The notes under the pieces are model-generated. The model searched no databases and was not told where the DNA came from. It was given only the letters and a program-made list of their open reading frames with translations. From contig NZ_ATDL01000018.1 in NCBI RefSeq assembly GCF_000416985.1, positions 62,001 through 126,000 of the forward strand: a stretch of DNA of 64,000 nt, written 5' to 3'. The position numbers and the translations under genes were made by a program. The stretch is from Sphingobacterium paucimobilis HER1398 (lineage in GTDB: Bacteria > Bacteroidota > Bacteroidia > Sphingobacteriales > Sphingobacteriaceae). The first letter of the stretch is position 1. Every line of letters begins with the position of its first letter. Positions 35,617 through 43,898 of this stretch are shown here, one piece after another.

Positions 35617-35955
35617 TTATATCCAGGAGAAAAGACGTTTCAGCAAGCCGTCCCGAACATCTATATACCATTTATCCTCCACACATTTTAGAGGGTAAAT
35701 GGTGATAAAATTACCTTGCCCCTGAAGACCTCTCCCGGTTTTCAGATCAAACTGCTGTCGATGGTAGGGACAGGTTACATAGCCGTCGCTACACCAACCC
35801 TGGTCTAAAGGGGCTCCAGCATGTGGACATTTCCTAGAAAAAGCTACCCACCCCCCTTCGCTGTATACCAGGCAGAAAGTCAAACCAGGAACCATTGCCT
35901 GCCTTATCCGGCCATCAGCCCGCAAATACTCTGGAGAAATTTCAATCCAAGCCAT
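35617..35955 (-). CDS. Rieske [2Fe-2S] ferredoxin-like protein
   Basis: 112 residues with both Rieske ligand pairs: CPHAG (CxH) and CPYHRQQFD (CxxH), spaced 16 residues apart. An electron carrier or small dioxygenase ferredoxin; no partner oxygenase or reductase is adjacent. Close to, and converging with, the dioxygenase gene and divergent from the WYL regulator. Confidence 0.9.
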   Translation of the reverse strand: MAWIEISPEYLRADGRIRQAMVPGLTFCLVYSEGGWVAFSRKCPHAGAPLDQGWCSDGYVTCPYHRQQFDLKTGRGLQGQGNFITIYPLKCVEDKWYIDVRDGLLKRLFSWI

Positions 35956-36081
35956 GGTATAAATTTACACAATATCAACGCAGTGCGGAAAGAATAAACC
36001 AGAGGTATTACATTTTTAAGCTTCTATGCAGCAAATACGAAGCTTTTTTTCTAAGTTTAACTGCATTAAAAATGATTAGGT

Positions 36082-37065
36082 GTGTCCGTTGATTTAAAAA
36101 AGAGATTTGACCGTATTGTAGAGATACTGATCCAATTGCAGTCGAAAAAAGTGATTAAGGCCCAAGAGCTTGCCGATCGCTTTGAGGTGAGCTTACGAAC
36201 CATATATCGAGATATCAAAAGCTTGGAACAGGCCGGTGTCCCTATTATAGGAGAAGCAGGCACAGGGTACTCTCTTATTGATGGGTACCGCCTGCCCCCT
36301 GTCGTCTTTACCAAAGAAGAAGCCATGAGTTTTATGGGGGCTGAGAAGTTAATGGAGAAATTTACGGACAAAAAACTGATGTCGGATTATAAATCCGCGA
36401 TGTACAAAATCAGGTCTGTATTAAAACACAATGAGCGCGATTCGTTGAGTGCTATCGAGAACCATATCATTATGGGTAAGTCAAGCTACGAGACCTTCAA
36501 TCAATCGGTTCCCCACGCCTTGCAGACCGTCTTTGAAAGCATAGCGCACAAACGGCAGGTAGCACTATCCTATAAGGGTGCTAATGATGAGCATCCCGAC
36601 GTCCGAACCATAGAGCCGATTGGTTTATTCCACGAAAACAATTTTTGGTATATCGGTGCTTATTGCTTGAAACGTGACGATTACCGTCAGTTTAGAGCAG
36701 ATCGGATTTTCACCATAGAAATACTGTCGGACACCTTTACAAAAAAACATATTACACTGGCCGAACTGTTAGAAAACCGAAATAGCCAAATCGTAGCGAC
36801 CCCAGTACATATTCGGGTCGGCCTTGCGACAGCTCCACATTTGGATTGGCAAAAAAAGTATTTTGGCTTTACCCATGAGAAGAAAACAGGCGAATATGTC
36901 GATCTTTTCTTCGACCTAAAGAGTTCTCTTGAATATTTTGCACGATGGTTTATGATGTTTGCTGACGATGCTACGATTCTGGAGCCACCGATCCTCCAAC
37001 AAATGGTAGAAACTATACTGAACGAGAGTATTACCCGTTTTAAAAATCCAATAAAGGCATTATAA
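36082..37065 (+). CDS. YafY-family transcriptional regulator (HTH plus WYL domain)
   Basis: 327 residues starting at GTG. The N-terminal winged HTH reads KKRFDRIVEILIQLQSKKVI, with QELADRFEVSLRTIYRDIKSL as recognition region. The C-terminal WYL domain includes RQVALSYKGAND, RTIEPIGLFHENNFWYIGAY and RQFRADRIFTIEIL. WYL domains sense ligands, possibly nucleotides. Targets unknown; the following GNAT gene is 39 bp behind. A near -7 box (TAAGTTTA, 36052-36059) precedes it. Confidence 0.9.
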   Translation: MSVDLKKRFDRIVEILIQLQSKKVIKAQELADRFEVSLRTIYRDIKSLEQAGVPIIGEAGTGYSLIDGYRLPPVVFTKEEAMSFMGAEKLMEKFTDKKLMSDYKSAMYKIRSVLKHNERDSLSAIENHIIMGKSSYETFNQSVPHALQTVFESIAHKRQVALSYKGANDEHPDVRTIEPIGLFHENNFWYIGAYCLKRDDYRQFRADRIFTIEILSDTFTKKHITLAELLENRNSQIVATPVHIRVGLATAPHLDWQKKYFGFTHEKKTGEYVDLFFDLKSSLEYFARWFMMFADDATILEPPILQQMVETILNESITRFKNPIKAL

Positions 37066-37104
37066 TTGCAGTGTACGTACCTACATTAGAGCCTACATAA
37101 CACC

Positions 37105-37704
37105 ATGCAGCACGAAACTCCAAAGCAACCAGTCGAAACGATCAGTCTTTCCGAGGATATATTGCTCATACCAAGCCATGAGGAACAGGCTATCGCTCTT
37201 TTTCATGCTATCGATACAAACAGAGCATTTCTGAGCCGATTCCTCCCTTGGGTAGAGTATACACAAGCTCTATCGGATACCGTATCTTATCTTAAACATG
37301 CCCTGGAGAACAGTGCAAAAGGTCACGAATTGACGTACAACATTTTTAGAAAAAACACACTGATCGGTCGAATCGGTATCCATCAGATCGATAGAACTAA
37401 TGACAATGCGTCTATCGGATATTGGCTTGTAGAAGAGGAGCAAGGAAATGGTATTATAACCAAAGCCACTGAAATGATTTTGGAAGTAGCATTTAAAGGC
37501 CTTAATCTTCAAAGAGTCGAAATACTTACAGCTACTGAAAATAAAAAGAGTTCGGCTATTCCGCTACGCTTAGGCTTCGTGCATGAAGGTGTGTTAAGGC
37601 AAATGGAGAAACATGGAAACGTATATTTTGATCTAAATATCTTCTCCCTATTAAAACAGGAATGGGAAGTTGCCACTATAACTGCCAAGGAAGCTAAAGT
37701 CTAA
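37105..37704 (+). CDS. GNAT acetyltransferase, RimJ/RimL type
   Basis: 199 residues. ALFHAIDTNRAFLSRFLPWV and the block GRIGIHQIDRTNDNASIGYW, then LVEEEQGNGIITKATEMILE (acetyl-CoA loop QGNGIIT) and RVEILTATENKKSSAIPLRL followed by GFVHEG are the RimL-like pattern. It acetylates an amine, perhaps a protein N terminus or a small molecule. Confidence 0.9.
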   Translation: MQHETPKQPVETISLSEDILLIPSHEEQAIALFHAIDTNRAFLSRFLPWVEYTQALSDTVSYLKHALENSAKGHELTYNIFRKNTLIGRIGIHQIDRTNDNASIGYWLVEEEQGNGIITKATEMILEVAFKGLNLQRVEILTATENKKSSAIPLRLGFVHEGVLRQMEKHGNVYFDLNIFSLLKQEWEVATITAKEAKV

Positions 37705-37768
37705 TTCGAAAAAATTAATTTAACTTCATCCTATTTTTTTCCTAATTTTATAGAAAAGATATCGCGCC

Positions 37769-38506
37769 ATGAAGGATAACTTTTCTAATATATCGGATCA
37801 ATACGCAAAGTTTAGGCCTACCTATCCGCAGACGATCTACGATTTTATATATCCGCTATTGAGTCAGCGAGAGAGTGCCTGGGACTGTGGAACAGGTACA
37901 GGCCAAGTTGCACTGGAACTGGCAAGAGACTTTGAGACCGTCTATGCAACGGATATAAGCGCTCAGCAATTGGAGAAAGCTCCTCCTGCCGACAACATAA
38001 TATATTCCGTACAACAAGCGGAACAGACCCACTTTCCGACCGACAGTTTTGACTTGATAACAGTTGCCCAGGCAATACATTGGTTTGATTTTGACAAATT
38101 CAATCAGGAGGTGCAACGTGTCGGCAGAGCGAATAGCATTATTGCTTTATTTGGGTATGAGCTTTTAAATATCACACCGGAAATTGACCATATCATAAAA
38201 GTACTCTATACCGAGATTGTCGGCCCCTATTGGGATCCTGAACGTAGACATATTGAACAACGATACCAAAGTATCCCCTTCCCCTATCGAGAACTAGAGA
38301 CTCCGGATATTGTCAATATAAAACTATGGAGTATAGATAATGTCCTGGGATACTTGCATACCTGGTCAGCAGTTCAGCACTTTGAAAAAGCAAAAGGCAA
38401 TAACCCGGTGCAATTAATAGAACAAGAACTAAGACAAGCATGGGGTGCAACCGAAATGCGAAAGGTTAACTTTCCTATCATTTTTAAAGTCGGGCGAATT
38501 AAATAA
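37769..38506 (+). CDS. Class I SAM-dependent methyltransferase
   Basis: 245 residues. SAM-binding motif I is AWDCGTGTGQVALELA, motif II ATDISAQQLEKA, then SFDLITVAQAIHWFDFDKFN, as in the UbiE/TMT1-like methyltransferases (family of trans-aconitate and small acid methyltransferases). Substrate unknown. Confidence 0.9.
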   Translation: MKDNFSNISDQYAKFRPTYPQTIYDFIYPLLSQRESAWDCGTGTGQVALELARDFETVYATDISAQQLEKAPPADNIIYSVQQAEQTHFPTDSFDLITVAQAIHWFDFDKFNQEVQRVGRANSIIALFGYELLNITPEIDHIIKVLYTEIVGPYWDPERRHIEQRYQSIPFPYRELETPDIVNIKLWSIDNVLGYLHTWSAVQHFEKAKGNNPVQLIEQELRQAWGATEMRKVNFPIIFKVGRIK

Positions 38507-38518
38507 ACGACAAAACTG

Positions 38519-39691
38519 CTAATACACTTTTTTTGCAAAGACCAAATGTGCCACCAGTGCCAATACACTGAATCCAATACCGACTGTACAGACGCCGGTC
38601 CACTGTGCATACTGCCAAGCCCAGGAAGCGACTAAGGTCCCCAAAGAACCACCAATAAAATAAGATACCATGTATACCGTATTCAGTCTATTGGTAGCTT
38701 TAGGATCTATTGCAAAGAAATCGGTCTGATTCATAATATGAGTAGCCTGTAATCCCAAGTCAAGTAAAATAATGCCAACAATCAAGCCCCAATAAGTCTC
38801 GCCCGCACCAAATGTAAATGCCCAGCTCATTAATAAAATAAGCAATGCTGCAAAAATGATTTTGTAGTTAGACCATTTTCGTGTGAATCGCCCCACTGAA
38901 GCGGCAGCCAATGCGCCAACTGCACCAACAAGTCCAAAACTACCTACAACAGTAGCACCGACAAAAAATGGAGGGCCTTCCAAATGGAAAATTAAAGTCG
39001 TAAAAACAGCGGACATTCCTGCAAAAGCCATCGCGCCTCTAAAGGATGCCAACCGTAACAACGGGTGCTTTCTAGCTAAAGTGACAACCGAATGAAGCAG
39101 AGAACTGTAACTGCCTTTAAAATTGGGTGTAGGATCTGGCAGCAGTTTATATATCCCCAGCCAGGTAAGCCCCATCAAGCCGACAGCTATCAAATACATC
39201 ATACGCCATCCCCATAAATCCCCCACTACGCCACTGAACATGCGGGACAACAATATCCCCAATAACAATCCGGACATGACCATTCCGATGCTCGAAGATC
39301 GCCGTTGGGCAGATGATAGTTCGGCTGCCATCGGTACAAATAACTGTGGAATGACTGATGTAATACCTAAAATAAAATTAGCCACATATAACATCCAAAG
39401 ATCTCTCGAAAAATAGATCCAAATCAAGCACGATATCACTGCGATCAGATCAAACAAAACAAGCTTGCGACGCCAGACCTTATCCCCTAAAGGCACAATA
39501 AACAGCAGACCACAGGCATAACCGATCTGTGTCATCACAGGTATCTTACTAACAGCAAACTCACCGACACCAAAATCTTCTGCTATCAAGGATAACAAAG
39601 GCTGATTGTAGTAAATATTAGCTACAACTAAGCCCGATGCGATAGTCATCAGCCATAGCGTTCCTTTTGTCAATGTTGTTGATTGCGTCAT
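38519..39691 (-). CDS. MFS transporter
   Basis: 390 residues, 12 predicted helices. Starts with GTLWLMTIASGLVVANIYYN and has the MFS loop GDKVWRRKLVLFD between helices 2 and 3. Similar to arabinose-efflux/YnfM-like exporters; substrate unknown. Converges with the methyltransferase gene with 12 bp between stops. Confidence 0.88.
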   Translation of the reverse strand: MTQSTTLTKGTLWLMTIASGLVVANIYYNQPLLSLIAEDFGVGEFAVSKIPVMTQIGYACGLLFIVPLGDKVWRRKLVLFDLIAVISCLIWIYFSRDLWMLYVANFILGITSVIPQLFVPMAAELSSAQRRSSSIGMVMSGLLLGILLSRMFSGVVGDLWGWRMMYLIAVGLMGLTWLGIYKLLPDPTPNFKGSYSSLLHSVVTLARKHPLLRLASFRGAMAFAGMSAVFTTLIFHLEGPPFFVGATVVGSFGLVGAVGALAAASVGRFTRKWSNYKIIFAALLILLMSWAFTFGAGETYWGLIVGIILLDLGLQATHIMNQTDFFAIDPKATNRLNTVYMVSYFIGGSLGTLVASWAWQYAQWTGVCTVGIGFSVLALVAHLVFAKKVY

Positions 39692-39763
39692 GATGAGTTT
39701 TTTCGTATGCGAACTTACAAAATGATCTATAATTACGCTATAAATTAGGGGTATAAAATATAA

Positions 39764-39792
39764 AAGCAGCCTCTTTTTTACAAAGGCTGCTT
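39764..39792 (-). terminator. Terminator after the DinB gene
   Basis: 9-bp perfect stem (39764-39772, AAGCAGCCT, with 39784-39792) followed on the minus strand by TTTTATATTTT. Confidence 0.75.
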
Positions 39793-39813
39793 GTTCCGTA
39801 ATCTTTCTAAATA

Positions 39814-40287
39814 CTAATATCTTTCCCAGAAGAAAGGAGGTTCGATCCCCAGCGCCCGTAGATATACATATCCCTGTGCACGATGATGCACTTCATTATC
39901 GATGAAGTACTGAATATTCTCAACGATCGGGAACTCATACTCTCCAAAAATTTTAAAATTCTCCTTGAATCTATCCACGGGAATCTGATTGAACAATTCA
40001 TCTATTCTAGGTGTATCCGCATCCCATCGAGCGAGAAGCTCCTCTTTGGTAGCTAATGGCAAATTGTGGTCGTACTTTTCGATTTTGTTGGAGACAATGC
40101 TTTCCAAGCCGGGGACAGCGATAGACAGCATCTCCTTAACCATCTCTGCAAACGGACGCATACCTCCAATCGAAAATTCGAATAATTCCTTTTCTGGGAA
40201 CTTCTCTATAACACGCCTGGCCAATGCACGGTGTCCTTGCCAATTCTTTAAAAATTCCTCCTTTGAAACAATACCTTGTGTGTTCAT
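39814..40287 (-). CDS. DinB-family protein
   Basis: 157 residues of the DinB/YfiT-like four-helix metal-binding fold. The His ligands are likely in the C-terminal NEVHHRAQGYVYLRALGI; the N-terminal ligand position is less clear (MRPFAEMVKE). Members include bacillithiol-type transferases and stress proteins. A consensus -7 box (CAAAGATA on the plus strand, 40312-40319) lies 25 bp before the ATG. Confidence 0.85.
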   Translation of the reverse strand: MNTQGIVSKEEFLKNWQGHRALARRVIEKFPEKELFEFSIGGMRPFAEMVKEMLSIAVPGLESIVSNKIEKYDHNLPLATKEELLARWDADTPRIDELFNQIPVDRFKENFKIFGEYEFPIVENIQYFIDNEVHHRAQGYVYLRALGIEPPFFWERY

Positions 40288-40396
40288 ATCTCTTTATGTT
40301 TTTAGTTTATCCAAAGATATCGCCGTCTTTGACAAAGGTGTGTCAGCAGTATAGGGAATGTTCTATTTTTTGTTGCGACCAGCTTATAAAACAAAA

Positions 40397-40423
40397 AAGG
40401 TCTTACTGAAATAGTAAGACCTT
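40397..40423 (-). terminator. Terminator after the barrel-protein gene, resembling repeats A-C
   Basis: Perfect 11-bp stem (40397-40407 with 40413-40423, loop GAAAT), followed on the minus strand by TTTTTTG. On the other side is CGGTAAACAATTATTAATCT (40432-40451), which resembles the box in repeats A-C. Confidence 0.85.
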
Positions 40424-40456
40424 ACCTTATTCGGTAAACAATTATTAATCTATGTA

Positions 40457-41353
40457 CTAGAATCGAAAACCTAGCACCCAGTAATTTTCAAAAAACCAAA
40501 TGGTCTGGGAGGCTTTATCGATTCCATTTCTTCCTGTTGTTCTGATTTTACTAAGATCCGTAAAACCGGTCTTAAAGCTTCCTTGCAAATACATCCATTT
40601 TAGAAAATGATACTGAACACCTGCCTTCGCAGCAAAACCATAACCTGCAATATTCCAATAATGGTTTTTACCCAAATCAAATATCCGTACATCCGAGCGG
40701 GGCACCAAAAGTCCACCTTCCAAGCCGAATTCCGTATTTACCGATTGTTTGCGCGATTGCGATACCCATATATCATCATATCGCTCGATTCCGACGGCTG
40801 CAAAGTTATAACCATCGGTATGTTCAAATGCTAAATCCTCATCGTTAAGTGTTATATATTCTCCATCCTTGGCCTCGCCAAAAATACCGGAGGGAACACC
40901 GGGGTCAGAAACCAATTTATCCGCATGTCCTACAAATTTTACGGTCTGTGGTATATCTACGACATACTTCATGTGATCCCAACCTAAGGAGATACTGTAG
41001 TTGTCTTTTAGGAAATATCCGAAATGCAGGTTAAATTGAGGAATTGTTATTCTTCCGGGATCGATATAAGTCCATCCCAACTTGGTCGGGCGGTCTGAAG
41101 CTTTCACATTCTTGAGCGTAAAGTCATATCCTTGTCCTTGAAAACGAATATCACTCTTCGCATAGCTCGAGAAATTATAGCCCCAATGTGCAAAGAACTT
41201 ACCTTTATTGCTTTTTAATCGATTGTATTTCGGGTTGAATATACTTTTGGCTACCCCATTGTCCTCATTTGAAGTTGCAGTAGTTTCTTGGGCTGTAACA
41301 GATAGACTTACGGCCATTGCTCCTAGGAGGAACATCGATATTTGTTTAAACAT
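40457..41353 (-). CDS. Conserved hypothetical, probable outer-membrane barrel
   Basis: 298 residues with a signal peptide (MFKQISMFLLGAMAVSLSVT, cleavage after TAQ). Beta-strand patterns such as GKFFAHWGYNFSSYAKSDI, FNLHFGYFLKDNYSISLGWD, YGFAAKAGVQYHFLKWMYLQ and a final aromatic residue (YWVLGFRF) mark a C-terminal outer-membrane strand. Function unknown. It lies behind the acnA terminator, and its own terminator follows. Confidence 0.78.
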   Translation of the reverse strand: MFKQISMFLLGAMAVSLSVTAQETTATSNEDNGVAKSIFNPKYNRLKSNKGKFFAHWGYNFSSYAKSDIRFQGQGYDFTLKNVKASDRPTKLGWTYIDPGRITIPQFNLHFGYFLKDNYSISLGWDHMKYVVDIPQTVKFVGHADKLVSDPGVPSGIFGEAKDGEYITLNDEDLAFEHTDGYNFAAVGIERYDDIWVSQSRKQSVNTEFGLEGGLLVPRSDVRIFDLGKNHYWNIAGYGFAAKAGVQYHFLKWMYLQGSFKTGFTDLSKIRTTGRNGIDKASQTIWFFENYWVLGFRF

Positions 41354-41371
41354 TACTATTGAAAAAGAGCA

Positions 41372-41396
41372 AATCCCGATAGCATCTATCGGGATT
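41372..41396 (-). terminator. Terminator after acnA
   Basis: Perfect 10-bp stem (41372-41381, AATCCCGATA, with 41387-41396), with TTTGCTCTTTTTC after it on the minus strand. Confidence 0.7.
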
Positions 41397-41417
41397 CTAA
41401 ATTATTGTTAATAAAAA

Positions 41418-43685
41418 TTATTTTGCTTGATTGGCACGGATTATATTCAAAGCACCACCTGCTTTAAACCATTCGATTTGCTGTGCATTATACGTATGAT
41501 TTACCGAGATACAATCCTCTGAGCCATCTACGTGGTGCAAGACCAAAGTCAATGGTTTGTTTGGCGCAAACTCTGTCAATCCTAAGATATCGATTGTATC
41601 ATTTTCCTGAATCTTATCGTAGTCATCCTTATCAGCAAAAGTCAGCCCCAACATACCTTGCTTCTTAAGGTTGGTCTCATGGATACGAGCAAAAGATTTA
41701 ACCAACACGGCACGTACCCCCAGGTGACGTGGTTCCATCGCTGCATGTTCCCGCGAAGAGCCTTCACCATAGTTTTCGTCCCCTACGACAATTGAGCCTA
41801 TGCCAGCAGCTTTGTACGCCCGTTGAGTGGCCGGCACCGCACCATACTCACCCGTTAGTTGGTTCTGTACATTATCTGTCTTATCGTTAAAATAGTTTAC
41901 AGCACCAATTAAAAGATTGTTAGAAATATTATCTAAGTGACCACGGTATTTCAACCAAGGACCTGCCATCGAGATGTGATCCGTTGTACACTTGCCTTTT
42001 GCTTTGATCAATAATTTCAAACCTTTCAGATCGGTACCTTCCCAAGGCGAAAACGGTTCTAATAACTGTAGACGATCTGACGTTGGAGACACGTCTACTA
42101 CCACCGACGAGCCATCGGCAGCAGGAGCCTGATAACCTGGATCTTCGACATCGAATCCCTTTGTTGGTAATTCATCTCCGGTAGGCGGATCTAGTTTTAC
42201 CTGTTCGCCGTTTTTATTGGTCAATGTATCCGTCACTGGGTTGAAGCCCAAATCTCCAGAGATAGCAATAGCCGCTACCATCTCGGGTGAGGTTACGAAT
42301 GCATACGTATTGGGGTTACCATCAGCACGTTTCGCAAAGTTACGATTGAAAGAGTGTACAATGGTATTCTTTTCTTGCTTATCAGCACCTGCACGATCCC
42401 ACATTCCAATACATGGCCCACAGGCATTCGTAAAGATTGTAGCATTCAAATCTTCAAAAGTCTTCAACAACCCATCGCGATCTGCTGTATAGCGTACCTG
42501 TTCTGAACCCGGATTAATACCAAACTCAGCCTTGGTAACCAAGCCTTTCTCAACAGCCTGACGAGCAATAGAAGCTGCACGTGCCAAATCCTCGTAGGAA
42601 GAGTTGGTACAAGAACCGATCAATCCCCACTCTACCTTAGTAGGCCACCCATTTTTTTGAGCTTCCTCACGCATACGCGATGCAGGTGTGTATAAATCGG
42701 GAGTGAAAGGACCGTTTAATGAAGGCTCTAACTCCGAAAGATTAATCTCAATTATTTGGTCGAAATAAAGCTCAGGGTTGGCATATACTTCTGGATCCGC
42801 TGTCAAGTGTTCTTTAATGGCATTGGCAGCATCAGCTACATCAGCACGGCCAGTGGCACGTAAATAACGTTCCATAGCTGCGTCATAACCAAATGTAGAA
42901 GTAGTAGCACCAATTTCTGCACCCATGTTACAGATAGTTCCTTTACCCGAACAAGACAGAGACTCCGCCCCCTCACCAAAATATTCTACGATAGCGCCTG
43001 TACCACCTTTTACGGTCAATATACCTGCGACTTTCAAGATTACATCTTTAGAAGCAGCCCAGCCAGTCAATTTTCCTGTCAACTTAACGCCGATCAACTT
43101 AGGAAACTTCAGTTCCCATGGCAAACCTGCCATCACATCACAGGCATCAGCACCACCTACACCTATCGCTACCATACCTAGACCGCCAGCATTAACCGTA
43201 TGCGAGTCCGTACCGATCATCAATCCACCTGGGAACGCATAGTTTTCCAAAACAACTTGATGGATAATACCTGCTCCAGGTTTCCAGAATCCTATACCGT
43301 ACTTATTAGAAACCGAACTTAAGAAATTGAACACTTCAGAACTTTCGCTTTTAGCACGAGCCAAATCTTTATCCGCACCTTCTTTAGCTTGGATCAAGTG
43401 ATCACAGTGTACTGTTGAAGGTACTGCCGCTTTGGCACGACCAGCTTGCATAAACTGCAAAAGAGCCATTTGAGCTGTAGCATCCTGCATCGCTACGCGA
43501 TCCGGTGCAAAATCTACATACGATCTACCTCGCTCATAAGCCTCTGTGGCGTTTCCGCTCCAAAGGTGCGTGTATAAAATTTTTTCAGAAAGTGTCAATG
43601 GTTTATTAACAATCTGACGAGCTGCTTTAATACGCTCATCATACTGCGAATAAACTTTCTTAATCATTTCAATATCAAAAGCCAT
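41418..43685 (-). CDS. acnA: Aconitate hydratase, mitochondrial type
   Basis: Citrate-isocitrate isomerase of the TCA cycle. 755 residues, the length of eukaryotic mitochondrial aconitase. [4Fe-4S] ligands are in IGSCTNSSYEDLARA and NACGPCIGMWDR. Catalytic segments VHCDHLIQAK, GTDSHTVNAGGLGMVAIGVG and YGEGSSREHAAMEPRHLGVR are all present. Has its own terminator and is separated from the second aconitase gene by another. Confidence 0.96.
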   Translation of the reverse strand: MAFDIEMIKKVYSQYDERIKAARQIVNKPLTLSEKILYTHLWSGNATEAYERGRSYVDFAPDRVAMQDATAQMALLQFMQAGRAKAAVPSTVHCDHLIQAKEGADKDLARAKSESSEVFNFLSSVSNKYGIGFWKPGAGIIHQVVLENYAFPGGLMIGTDSHTVNAGGLGMVAIGVGGADACDVMAGLPWELKFPKLIGVKLTGKLTGWAASKDVILKVAGILTVKGGTGAIVEYFGEGAESLSCSGKGTICNMGAEIGATTSTFGYDAAMERYLRATGRADVADAANAIKEHLTADPEVYANPELYFDQIIEINLSELEPSLNGPFTPDLYTPASRMREEAQKNGWPTKVEWGLIGSCTNSSYEDLARAASIARQAVEKGLVTKAEFGINPGSEQVRYTADRDGLLKTFEDLNATIFTNACGPCIGMWDRAGADKQEKNTIVHSFNRNFAKRADGNPNTYAFVTSPEMVAAIAISGDLGFNPVTDTLTNKNGEQVKLDPPTGDELPTKGFDVEDPGYQAPAADGSSVVVDVSPTSDRLQLLEPFSPWEGTDLKGLKLLIKAKGKCTTDHISMAGPWLKYRGHLDNISNNLLIGAVNYFNDKTDNVQNQLTGEYGAVPATQRAYKAAGIGSIVVGDENYGEGSSREHAAMEPRHLGVRAVLVKSFARIHETNLKKQGMLGLTFADKDDYDKIQENDTIDILGLTEFAPNKPLTLVLHHVDGSEDCISVNHTYNAQQIEWFKAGGALNIIRANQAK

Positions 43686-43816
43686 AATATATTATTTCGT
43701 TCTTACTTAAATCAATTTTATACAATTTACTAATTATTTTTAGAATTGATTTTCAAAATATTGTCAACTAATCTATTTAAAATCATTCTAACTAAATCCA
43801 TACACCTTTTGCCTAA

Positions 43817-43856
43817 CCAAAAGAGACCACTTTTCGGTGGTCTCTTTTGGTTTTTA
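43817..43856 (-). terminator. Strong terminator between acnB and acnA
   Basis: Perfect 14-bp stem (43817-43830 with 43837-43850), loop TTTTCG; T-rich on the plus side, with GGCAAAAGG on the minus side. It lies 49 bp past the acnB stop, so the two aconitases are not simply one transcript. Confidence 0.85.
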
Positions 43857-43898
43857 TCAGTAATTTGGAATATCCAAATCACATATTTAGATGTTTGA

